DNA of 5,219 nt from Oscillospiraceae bacterium (GTDB lineage: Bacteria; Bacillota; Clostridia; Oscillospirales; Ruminococcaceae): assembly GCA_018055565.1 (NCBI GenBank), contig JAGPHI010000097.1, forward strand, positions 1-5,219, in the 5' to 3' direction. The position numbers were made by a program, and so were the translations under genes. Of this stretch, positions 1 to 4,913 are shown piece by piece. The stretch's first letter is position 1; every line of letters begins with the position of its first letter. Under the pieces are notes generated by a model that worked only from the letters and a program-made list of their open reading frames with translations, made no database searches and had not been told where the DNA came from.

Positions 1-267
1 TTTGCGGGGCAAAAAGGCCGCATTGGGCTAATCAGCCCGCTTTCGCACAGCTTTTGCAGCGAGTGCAATCGCGTGCGCGTGTCGGCAACGGGCTTTTTGC
101 GCACCTGCCTTGCCTGTGCGCACGGTGTGGATTTGCGCCCAGCGCTTGTATCGGGCATCGGCCTGCAAGACACGATGCAAGCCGCCATCCTTGCAAAGCC
201 CGTTTGCCATCATTTTGGCGATGCGCCCTGCACAGATTTGGCCAGCATGGCGCAAATAGGCGGGTAA
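1..267 (+). CDS. moaA: GTP 3',8-cyclase MoaA, C-terminal part (5' end outside the window)
   Basis: This is the last 88 codons of MoaA, the radical SAM enzyme that turns GTP into 3',8-cyclo-7,8-dihydro-GTP, the first step of molybdenum cofactor synthesis in the cytoplasm. The visible part begins with the family stretch GRIGLISPLSHSFCSECNR, followed by VRVSATGFLRTCL. The three cysteines form a C-x2-C-x13-C pattern (visible residues 19, 22 and 36), which matches the ligands of MoaA's second, substrate-binding 4Fe-4S cluster. The following Arg-x-Arg matches the GTP-contacting arginines. The protein ends in Gly-Gly just before TAA, the conserved MoaA tail that reaches into the active site. The N-terminal radical SAM CxxxCxxC motif lies outside the window. 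The frame is intact. No clear terminator follows, so transcription may continue into the MOSC gene 104 nt downstream. Identification is firm. Confidence 0.96.
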   Translation, partial: FAGQKGRIGLISPLSHSFCSECNRVRVSATGFLRTCLACAHGVDLRPALVSGIGLQDTMQAAILAKPVCHHFGDAPCTDLASMAQIGG

Positions 268-300
268 TGGCAAGCTGGTTTTTATGAAATTAAACGAGTG

Positions 301-328
301 TTAAACTGTATTTTTTGCGCCGTATAAC
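301..328 (+). promoter_or_regulatory. Possible promoter upstream of the MOSC gene
   Basis: The AT-rich gap after moaA contains TTAAAC (301-306) and TATAAC (323-328), separated by 16 nt. The -10 box matches the sigma-70/sigma-A consensus at five of six bases, the -35 box at only about three of six. This could be a secondary promoter for MOSC-mogA-modABC, but read-through from moaA would also explain expression. It is a weak call based on motif and spacing only. Confidence 0.25.
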
Positions 329-350
329 TGGTGCAATCGGTGCAATTTGC

Positions 351-359
351 AAGAAAGGA
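351..359 (+). promoter_or_regulatory. Ribosome binding site that decides the MOSC gene start
   Basis: AAGAAAGGA sits about 12 nt before the ATG at 372. The same frame is open back to a TTG at 315, but that codon has no comparable Shine-Dalgarno site, and the 19 extra residues resemble nothing in the family. The site therefore supports the ATG at 372. The desulfoferrodoxin gene shows the same motif at similar spacing. Confidence 0.6.
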
Positions 360-371
360 ACTTACATCAAT

Positions 372-815
372 ATGGGTAACATTATTGCGGTGTGCATTTC
401 AAAAGAGCGTGGCACACAAAAAACCAATGTGCAAAAAGCCGTTTTTCGCGCAGGGTGGGGCATCGAGGGCGATGCGCACGCGGGCGATTGGCACAGGCAG
501 GTAAGCCTTTTATCCTATGATAAAATTGAAGATTTTCGCCGCCGCGGTGCCGAGGTGGGGGATGGCGCGTTTGGCGAAAACCTTGTGGTGCAGGGCATCG
601 ATTTTCGCGCCTTGCCCATTGGCACGCTTTTAAGCGCGGGCACGGTGCTTTTGCGCATTACGCAAATTGGCAAAGAGTGTCATCACGGCTGCGAAATATT
701 TCAAAAAATGGGCGATTGCATTATGCCGCGCGAGGGCGTATTTGCCACGGTGGAAGCGGGCGGCACGCTTTGTGTGGGCGACGAAATGCGCCTTTTGCCC
801 GCTGCACCCATGTAA
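372..815 (+). CDS. Stand-alone MOSC-domain protein, probable Moco sulfur-handling protein
   Basis: A 147-residue protein made almost entirely of one MOSC domain, the fold shared with the C-terminus of eukaryotic Moco sulfurase, YiiM and mARC proteins. Visible hallmarks are GIEGDAHAGDWHRQVSLL (residues 30-47), GAFGENLVVQGID (65-77), and a cysteine-rich segment, GKECHHGCEIF (100-110), followed by MGDCIMPREGVF (113-124) and GGTLCVGDEM (130-139). Family knowledge suggests that one of these cysteines (103, 107 or 116) carries a sulfur during cofactor maturation, but the exact reaction of small bacterial MOSC proteins is not settled. There is no signal peptide or membrane segment, so it should be cytoplasmic. 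It lies between moaA and mogA on the same strand, which supports a Moco role. The ATG at 372 was chosen for its Shine-Dalgarno site and domain boundary. The family call is firm; the function is inferred. Confidence 0.92.
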   Translation: MGNIIAVCISKERGTQKTNVQKAVFRAGWGIEGDAHAGDWHRQVSLLSYDKIEDFRRRGAEVGDGAFGENLVVQGIDFRALPIGTLLSAGTVLLRITQIGKECHHGCEIFQKMGDCIMPREGVFATVEAGGTLCVGDEMRLLPAAPM

Positions 816-851
816 ACGCGCAGGGCGTTATCCATGCCTTGCGCAAAAACG

Positions 852-857
852 AAAGGA
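852..857 (+). promoter_or_regulatory. Ribosome binding site that decides the mogA start
   Basis: AAAGGA ends 8 nt before the ATG at 866 and 11 nt before a second in-frame ATG at 869. It overlaps another in-frame ATG at 857, which it therefore cannot serve. The best start is 866, giving Met-Met-Lys, with 869 as the alternative. Confidence 0.6.
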
Positions 858-865
858 TGTACAGC

Positions 866-1369
866 ATGATGAAAGCAGCAATCTTAACAGCCAGCGACAA
901 GGGCGCGGCAGGCCAGCGCATAGACGAAAGCGGCGCAATACTGCAAAATTTGCTTTTGGCGGCTGGGTATGAAATTTGCGATTATCGCATCGTGCCGGAC
1001 GATGCCGCCGCCATTTCTGCGGCACTTTGCGCGCAATGCGACACGCTGGGCGCAAACCTAATTTTCACCACGGGCGGCACTGGGTTTTCCCCGCGCGATT
1101 GCACGCCCGAAGCCACATTGGCCGTGGCCGAGCGCAATGCGCCGGGCATTGCCGAGGCAATGCGCGCGTATTCGCTTTCCATTACGCCGCGCGCCATGCT
1201 CTCGCGCGGGGTGGCTGTGCTGCGCGGAGAATGCCTGATTATCAATTTGCCTGGCAGCGCAAAGGCCGCGCGCGAATGTGCGGAATATGTTTTGCCAGCC
1301 CTTTCGCACGGGCTTGCCATTTTATGCGGGCAAGCCGGCGAATGCGGCGGCGCACACGCGTTACAATAA
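866..1369 (+). CDS. mogA: MogA/MoaB-type molybdopterin adenylyltransferase
   Basis: A 167-residue single-domain protein of the MoaB/MogA (MoCF-binding) family. MogA proteins activate molybdopterin with ATP to form adenylyl-molybdopterin, the substrate for metal insertion by MoeA, in the cytoplasm. Motifs are LTASDKGAAGQRIDESG near the N-terminus (7-23), VPDD (43-46), the signature TTGGTGFSPRDCTPEAT (68-84), APGIAEAMR (92-100), and TPRAMLSRGVAVLRG with LIINLPGSAKA (107-134). Asp45 or Asp46 and Asp78 line up with the two aspartates known to matter in E. coli MogA. The length is normal. The frame stays open upstream into the MOSC gene, but that stretch is not family-like. It follows the MOSC gene by 50 nt. 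Family members labelled MoaB and MogA are hard to separate by sequence, so the symbol is less certain than the family. Confidence 0.93.
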   Translation: MMKAAILTASDKGAAGQRIDESGAILQNLLLAAGYEICDYRIVPDDAAAISAALCAQCDTLGANLIFTTGGTGFSPRDCTPEATLAVAERNAPGIAEAMRAYSLSITPRAMLSRGVAVLRGECLIINLPGSAKAARECAEYVLPALSHGLAILCGQAGECGGAHALQ

Positions 1370-1385
1370 ACCGTTTTGCGCGATA

Positions 1386-1413
1386 TTGCTGCATTTACAG
1401 AGAAATTTATTAT
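1386..1413 (+). promoter_or_regulatory. Weak candidate promoter before modA
   Basis: The 65-nt gap between mogA and modA is AT-rich. It contains TTGCTG (1386-1391) and TATTAT (1408-1413) with a 16-nt spacer. Transcription starting about 7 nt beyond the -10 box would leave a leader of only about 15 nt, so the site may be fortuitous and modABC may be read from upstream. No site clearly matching the E. coli ModE operator was recognised. Confidence 0.2.
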
Positions 1414-1417
1414 ATAC

Positions 1418-1426
1418 AAAGGGGAG
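1418..1426 (+). promoter_or_regulatory. Strong ribosome binding site for the TTG start of modA
   Basis: AAAGGGGAG ends 8 nt before TTG at 1435. No in-frame ATG or GTG fits this spacing, and the next codons give a typical basic then hydrophobic lipoprotein signal. The site therefore fixes an unusual TTG start. Confidence 0.8.
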
Positions 1427-1434
1427 TTTTTATA

Positions 1435-2199
1435 TTGAAAACAACATTTCGTATATTGACTTGTATAGCGCTTTGTTTGCTTTTGCCCGCCTGCGGCGCG
1501 GCAAAAGCGCCAAAACAAACCGAAATTACCGTGCTGGCCGCCGCCAGCTTAAAAGATGCGCTTACCCAAATTTGCGCGGACTATGAAGCAAAGCACAATG
1601 TAACCATCACTGTCAGCTATGGCGCGTCCGGCGCGCTGCAACAGCAGATTATGCAAGGCGCGCCTGCGGATATTTTTATCTCTGCGGGGCAAGCGCAGAT
1701 GGATGCGCTTTCAAAAGCGCAGCTTTTAACGAAAGCGGGCGCTACGCCGCTTTTGCAAAACCGCCTTGCCTTAATTGTGCCCAAAAACGCTGTAGCGCTT
1801 ACGGATTTTACAGCTCTGAGCGCGCTTTCCAAAATTGCCGTGGGCGATGCCGCCAGTGTGCCCGCGGGCAAATATGCCGCCGAGGCACTGAAAACGCTTG
1901 GCCTTGCAGACACACTTGCACCAAAGCTGGTTTTTGCAAAGGACGTGCGCGAGGTGCTGGCATGGGTGGAAACAGGCAATGCCGATGCGGGCATTGTGTA
2001 TGAAACCGACGCTTTAATCAGCAAAGATGTGCAGCTTTGCTGCACGTTTCCGCAAGACAGCCATGCGCCGATTGTTTACCCAATGGCCGTGCTGCAAAAC
2101 GCCAAAGAGGCAAAAGCCGCCGAAGCATTTTGCGCCTATTTGCAAAAAGCGGATGCCGCAAAGGTGTTTATCCAATACGGTTTTACGCCCGCCGCGTAG
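1435..2199 (+). CDS. modA: Molybdate-binding lipoprotein ModA of the ABC importer
   Basis: A 254-residue substrate-binding protein that captures molybdate (tungstate is possible) outside the membrane and delivers it to ModBC. Residues 1-20 form a lipoprotein signal: Lys2 and Arg6, a hydrophobic core, and the lipobox LPAC with Cys20 as the predicted lipidated residue. The mature protein starts the ModA fold with ITVLAAASLKDAL (31-43), where Ser38 is a likely oxyanion ligand. SYGASGALQQQI (61-72) supplies the second serine loop (Ser65), followed by GAPADIFISA (75-84). VPAGKYAAEAL (142-152) and VREVLAWVETGNADAGIVYETDA (from 171), with Tyr189, complete the family pattern. Start is the TTG at 1435, set by the Shine-Dalgarno site and the signal peptide; the open frame further upstream runs antiphase through mogA and is not family-like. 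Metal preference cannot be read from the sequence. Confidence 0.95.
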   Translation: MKTTFRILTCIALCLLLPACGAAKAPKQTEITVLAAASLKDALTQICADYEAKHNVTITVSYGASGALQQQIMQGAPADIFISAGQAQMDALSKAQLLTKAGATPLLQNRLALIVPKNAVALTDFTALSALSKIAVGDAASVPAGKYAAEALKTLGLADTLAPKLVFAKDVREVLAWVETGNADAGIVYETDALISKDVQLCCTFPQDSHAPIVYPMAVLQNAKEAKAAEAFCAYLQKADAAKVFIQYGFTPAA

Positions 2200-2230
2200 C
2201 ACTTTGCCCTATATAACCAATCAAAACCGC

Positions 2231-2330
2231 GCTTTGCTGCAAAAAGCCGCCTTGCTAAAGCATGCTTTCCTAAAACCCCTGCTTTACTAAACCCCGCTTT
2301 GCTGCAAAACATATTTTACGGCTTTTACCC
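2231..2330 (+). repeat. Degenerate tandem repeat tract between modA and modB
   Basis: The 153-nt gap between modA and modB holds at least five imperfect units of 15-18 nt, each starting GCTTT or GCCTT. They begin at 2231, 2249, 2264, 2281 and 2296, with a partial sixth, GCTTTTACCCCGC, near 2321. The first and fifth units share the exact 15-mer CGCTTTGCTGCAAAA (2230-2244 and 2295-2309). The third and fourth share a CTAAAnCCCC-like end. A perfect 12-nt palindrome, AAAGCATGCTTT, lies at 2257-2268. No credible small gene was found here. The tract could be a slippage-derived repeat or form RNA structure affecting modA versus modBC levels; the role is unknown. Confidence 0.6.
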
Positions 2331-2336
2331 CGCATA

Positions 2337-2344
2337 AAAGGAGG
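2337..2344 (+). promoter_or_regulatory. Near-perfect Shine-Dalgarno site of modB
   Basis: AAAGGAGG ends 8 nt before the ATG at 2353. It fixes the modB start and marks the boundary of the repeat tract. Confidence 0.8.
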
Positions 2345-2352
2345 CCCCGCCT

Positions 2353-3024
2353 ATGGACATGCGCCCGCTTTTCATCTCATTACAAATTGCCATTTTAGCT
2401 ACCGCACTGTCCTTTGTGCTGGGGCTTTTGGCCGCGCGCCTTGTATACCGCGCGCACGGCGCTTGGCGCTATGCCGCAGACGTGCTGTTCAGCCTGCCGC
2501 TGGTGCTACCGCCCACAGTGGTGGGCTTTTATCTGCTGGTGCTCTTTGGCAAAAACGGGCCATTAAGCGCAGCGCTTTCTGCCCTTTCGGCTTCCATCAT
2601 TTTTACGCCCTGCGCCGCTGTTATAGCGGCCACGGTGGTTTCGTTTCCGTTATTATATCGCGCGGCGCGGGCAGCCTTTGAGCAAGTGGACACGCAAATT
2701 CTTGCGGCGGCGCGCACATTGGGCTTTAGCGAATGGAAAATCTTTTTTCGCCTTTTGCTGCCGCTTTCGCGCCCGGGCATTTTGGGCGGATTGGTGCTTG
2801 CCTTTGCCCGCGCTTTGGGCGAATTTGGCGCTACCATGATGGTGGCGGGCAATATCCCCGGCAAAACCGAAACAATGCCGCTGGCCATTTATTTTGCCAT
2901 TGCGGCGGGCGACATGCAAACGGCCGCCGTTTGGGCCGCCGTAATTACACTGGTTAGCGCCTTCGGCCTCGGCGCATTAAACGCCTATGGCGCACGCCGC
3001 GCCAAAAAGGGGGCGCGCGTATGA
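2353..3024 (+). CDS. modB: Molybdate ABC transporter permease ModB
   Basis: A 223-residue integral membrane protein that forms the molybdate channel, probably as a homodimer driven by ModC. About five hydrophobic segments are visible, roughly residues 7-29, 43-65, 82-104, 143-164 and 195-215. ModB hallmarks are LPLVLPPTVVGFYLLVLFG (48-66), the cytoplasmic EAA loop AAARTLGFSEWKIFFRLLLP (118-137), which docks on ModC, and ARALGEFGATMMVAGNIPG (152-170) followed by KTETMPLAIY. The length is normal for bacterial ModB. The start has an excellent Shine-Dalgarno site. The stop codon overlaps the modC start in an ATGA arrangement, implying translational coupling. It lies 153 nt after modA, an unusually long gap for this operon. 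CysT/W-type sulfate permeases are related, but these motifs and the ModA/ModC neighbours favour molybdate. Confidence 0.95.
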   Translation: MDMRPLFISLQIAILATALSFVLGLLAARLVYRAHGAWRYAADVLFSLPLVLPPTVVGFYLLVLFGKNGPLSAALSALSASIIFTPCAAVIAATVVSFPLLYRAARAAFEQVDTQILAAARTLGFSEWKIFFRLLLPLSRPGILGGLVLAFARALGEFGATMMVAGNIPGKTETMPLAIYFAIAAGDMQTAAVWAAVITLVSAFGLGALNAYGARRAKKGARV

Positions 3025-4055
3025 GCCTTTCGGCACATTTTACAAAAGCCGTAGGCGGCTTTACGCTACGTGTGGACATTGAGGAAGAAAGCGGCATTTT
3101 AGGCCTTTTGGGGGCATCGGGCGCGGGCAAAAGCATGACGCTTTCGTGCATTGCAGGGCTTGTAGCGCCCACCGATGGCTATATCGCGGTAGACGGCGCG
3201 GTATGGTATGATTCCGCGCGCAAAATCAATTTACCCCCGCAAAAGCGGCGCGCGGGGCTTTTGCTGCAAAACGGCGCGCTTTTCCCGAATATGACGCTTT
3301 TGCAAAATGTGGGTGCCGGCGTGCGCGATGCAAAAAAACGCGACGCGCTGTGCAAACGCCTGATTGGCCTTTTGCGCCTTAACGGTTTGGAACAGCAATA
3401 TCCCGCCCAGCTTTCGGGCGGGCAGCAGCAACGTGCGGCACTGGCCAGAACCCTTGCCAGCGAGCCGCGCCTGCTTTTGCTGGACGAGCCTTTTGCCGCG
3501 CTGGACGCGCGCCTTGCCGCCGAAATTAGCCAAGACCTTTTGCCGCTTTTGCAAGGCTTTGGCGGCAATGTGGTGTATGTGTCGCATCAATTGGAAGAGC
3601 TGTATCAATGTGCCGCGCGCCTTTGTGTTATGCACAAAGGGCATATGGTAGAAAGCGGCGACACAAAAGCCCTGTTTGCCGCGCCAAAAACGATGGAAAG
3701 CGCGCGCCTTTTTGGCTGCCGCAATTTTTTGCCGCTGATGCAAAGCGAAAACGGCATTTTTGCAAACGCCCTTTGCAGCCGCCTTGCGCCGCAGGCCGCC
3801 AATAGCCAAATGTGCGGCATTTATGAAAGCCGCATCTTTGCCGCGCCGCTTGGCAGCGCGCGCGCAAACGCAACGGTGATGCGCAAAAGCACACTGCCCA
3901 ACAAAACCATTTTGCAAGCGCAGCTTGCAAGCGGCGAGCAACTTTATCTTACAGCCGCACGTGAATGCGCCTTTGCCGCAGGCGATGCCATCGGCATTGC
4001 GTTTAACGATGCGGACTTTTTCTTTTGCAAGCCGTATCAAGCGCACGATGTGTAA
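3021..4055 (+). CDS. modC: Molybdate ABC transporter ATP-binding protein ModC
   Basis: A 344-residue cytoplasmic ATPase that powers ModB. The nucleotide-binding domain is complete: Walker A GASGAGKS (31-38), Q-loop Gln83 in LLLQNGALFPNMTL, signature LSGGQQQR (131-138), Walker B LLLLDE (151-156), D-loop ALD (160-162) and switch His189 in VYVSH. After about residue 205, GHMVESGDTKALFAAP and LFGCRNFLPL lead into a C-terminal domain. A MOP/TOBE-like oxyanion-binding segment is likely at about 270-340 (SRIFAAPLGSARANATV, then QLASGEQLYLTAA and GDAIGIAFND). In some ModC proteins this domain senses molybdate and inhibits transport. The length suits a full ModC with one such domain. The start overlaps the modB stop by 4 nt, with an AAAAAGGGGG ribosome site inside modB (about 3004-3012). 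Strong terminators lie downstream. Confidence 0.95.
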   Translation: MSLSAHFTKAVGGFTLRVDIEEESGILGLLGASGAGKSMTLSCIAGLVAPTDGYIAVDGAVWYDSARKINLPPQKRRAGLLLQNGALFPNMTLLQNVGAGVRDAKKRDALCKRLIGLLRLNGLEQQYPAQLSGGQQQRAALARTLASEPRLLLLDEPFAALDARLAAEISQDLLPLLQGFGGNVVYVSHQLEELYQCAARLCVMHKGHMVESGDTKALFAAPKTMESARLFGCRNFLPLMQSENGIFANALCSRLAPQAANSQMCGIYESRIFAAPLGSARANATVMRKSTLPNKTILQAQLASGEQLYLTAARECAFAAGDAIGIAFNDADFFFCKPYQAHDV

Positions 4056-4208
4056 AAACGCCCATCCACTCTATTGTAAAAAGGGTTTCTACTCTGCCGC
4101 AAAAAGCCTTTCGCGATTACAAATATTTATTTTACGCTGGCGTAAAAAGCCTTTGCCCAAAGCGAAATAGCATTTTCACAGCCGAAATACCGCGATTTTT
4201 TAAAAACA

Positions 4209-4249
4209 AAAAGCCGTATCCAAAAGCAATTGCTTCGGATACGGCTTTT
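4209..4249. terminator. Strong, probably bidirectional rho-independent terminator
   Basis: A perfect 13-bp stem pairs AAAAGCCGTATCC (4209-4221) with GGATACGGCTTTT (4237-4249). Inside it sits a 12-nt palindrome, AAGCAATTGCTT (4224-4235), that can extend the stem past a small bulge. On the + strand it is followed by TTTTATGCTTTATT; on the minus strand the stem runs into TTTTTGTTTTT. U-rich tails on both sides and the position between converging modC and desulfoferrodoxin genes suggest that it ends both transcripts. Confidence 0.85.
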
Positions 4250-4260
4250 ATGCTTTATTG

Positions 4261-4313
4261 TATGCGGTTTATCCGCATAAGGCGCCGCGCATTACGCGCA
4301 GATACCCTTATGC
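4261..4313. repeat. Overlapping inverted repeats beside the terminator
   Basis: Two stems share bases. TATGCGG (4261-4267) pairs with CCGCATA (4273-4279), and GCATAAGG (4275-4282) pairs with CCTTATGC (4306-4313), the latter enclosing a small CGCG/CGCG hairpin. Because 4275-4279 belongs to both, only one can form at a time. On the minus strand these lie just after the desulfoferrodoxin gene, so they may be 3'-end structure of that transcript. The pairing is seen directly; function is not shown. Confidence 0.5.
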
Positions 4314-4367
4314 TTTTCGCGGGCTACATGGCTTTTTAACCACAGCCGCGCCGCGCGATAAGCGGCC

Positions 4368-4748
4368 TTAAATCTTCGCTTTCCATAGCCCATGCAAATT
4401 GCAATAGGCATATGCCTCTAGGGGGGTATCGTCTATCAGGCGGAAAGTGGCTTTTGGCTCTGCGCCAACGCATAAGGCTTTGCGCTGGCCGCCGTTTTGC
4501 GTATGCAGGTAAATAAACGTAATGTGGTGCTCTGCCAGCATCGGGTGCGCCACGCTGCCGATTTGCACGGTAACGGTGTCGCCCTGCACGCTCACGCTTG
4601 GCACGTGCTTTTCCGTTGCTGCCTCCACGCTGTTTGCCACCAGCTCCTCCATTGGCTCGCCGCAGCAAATCATGGGCACGCCGCCATTATCAATCAGGCC
4701 AATCAGGTTGCCGCAATGGCTGCATCGGTAAAACTTTTGCTCGTTCAT
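4368..4748 (-). CDS. dfx: Desulfoferrodoxin, two-iron superoxide reductase
   Basis: A 126-residue cytoplasmic non-haem iron protein that reduces superoxide to hydrogen peroxide without releasing oxygen, a defence typical of anaerobes. The N-terminal desulforedoxin-like domain has Cys9, Cys12, Cys28 and Cys29 (YRCSHCG and MICCGEPM), the full set for the rubredoxin-like Fe(Cys)4 centre. The C-terminal domain has the catalytic Fe(His)4Cys set: His48 in EKHVP (with Glu46 and Lys47 beside the site), His68 in AHPM, His74 in AEHHITFIYLH, and Cys116 and His119 in CNLHGLW. All expected ligands are present and the length matches two-centre desulfoferrodoxins. AAGAAAGGA lies about 12 nt before the ATG. 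It follows asnS on the same strand after 165 nt, a gap rich in dyads, so it probably has its own promoter. An electron donor such as rubredoxin is not in the window. Confidence 0.96.
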   Translation of the reverse strand: MNEQKFYRCSHCGNLIGLIDNGGVPMICCGEPMEELVANSVEAATEKHVPSVSVQGDTVTVQIGSVAHPMLAEHHITFIYLHTQNGGQRKALCVGAEPKATFRLIDDTPLEAYAYCNLHGLWKAKI

Positions 4749-4789
4749 GTAAAATCACATTCCTTTCTTGAGAATTCCGGTTGGCGAAC

Positions 4790-4813
4790 TGCGCGCTACT
4801 TTGGCGCGCAAAG
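4790..4813. promoter_or_regulatory. Inverted repeats near the desulfoferrodoxin start
   Basis: TGCGCGC (4790-4796) and GCGCGCA (4804-4810) form a perfect 7-bp inverted repeat with a 7-nt loop. Overlapping it, CTTTG (4799-4803) and CAAAG (4809-4813) flank a GCGCG core. They lie about 42-65 nt before the start codon, either in the leader or in an operator. No known regulator site was recognised. Confidence 0.35.
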
Positions 4814-4824
4814 CACTAAACCTA

Positions 4825-4847
4825 GCGTGAAAATACATTTTCCACGC
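4825..4847. promoter_or_regulatory. 23-bp imperfect palindrome upstream of the desulfoferrodoxin gene, possible operator
   Basis: GCGTGAAAA (4825-4833) faces TTTTCCACGC (4838-4847). Eight of nine arm positions pair about a 5-nt centre, with one mismatch (4830 against 4842). The length and AT-rich core suit a dimeric repressor site, and it lies about 77-99 nt before the start codon. It does not match the PerR box as I know it. Confidence 0.4.
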
Positions 4848-4856
4848 GAATCTCCG

Positions 4857-4869
4857 TTTGCAATGCAAA
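4857..4869. promoter_or_regulatory. Short perfect dyad upstream of the desulfoferrodoxin gene
   Basis: TTTGCA and TGCAAA flank a single A, giving a perfect 13-nt dyad. It includes TTGCAT/TTGCAA words on the minus strand that could act as a weak -35 box, but no convincing -10 box follows at normal spacing. It could be an operator half of the regulatory region or chance. Confidence 0.3.
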
Positions 4870-4913
4870 GAATAATACTATCCGCGCAAAGCCGTTTTTT
4901 ACCCAGCCCCGCG

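Larger units (their letters stand above)
4056..4367. other. Non-coding convergent gap between modC and the desulfoferrodoxin gene
   Basis: This 312-nt stretch holds no credible gene; the open frames that cross it are extensions of modC shadows and lack ribosome sites. It contains a small hairpin (TTTTACG and CGTAAAA, 4130-4147), the 11-mer AAAAAGCCTTT twice (4101-4111 and 4144-4154), the main terminator at 4209-4249, and further stem-loops at 4261-4279 and 4275-4313. Confidence 0.7.

Noticed and set aside
677..865. Upstream extension of the mogA frame into the MOSC gene
   Set aside because: The extra residues do not resemble MogA/MoaB and the MOSC frame there is clearly coding. The ribosome site supports a start at 866.
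976..1434. Upstream extension of the modA frame across mogA
   Set aside because: It overlaps mogA in another frame, has no family-like sequence and no ribosome site, and would bury the lipoprotein signal peptide. The TTG at 1435 is better.
1370..1434. Moco riboswitch or ModE operator before modA
   Set aside because: The 65-nt gap is too short for a Moco riboswitch and I see no clear ModE-type palindrome.
2027..2290. Small frame running from modA into the repeat tract
   Set aside because: It overlaps the modA 3' end out of frame, and its tail is only a translation of the repeats. It has no ribosome site.
3231..4046. Long minus-strand open frame (271 codons) opposite modC
   Set aside because: modC is a complete, motif-rich ABC ATPase on the other strand. 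The antisense frame is basic and alanine-rich and looks like a by-product of GC-rich codons.
4029..4221. Similarity between the modC 3' end (AAGCCGTATC near 4030) and the terminator stem
   Set aside because: Only about 10 nt are shared in a window rich in such words, so chance is the simplest explanation.
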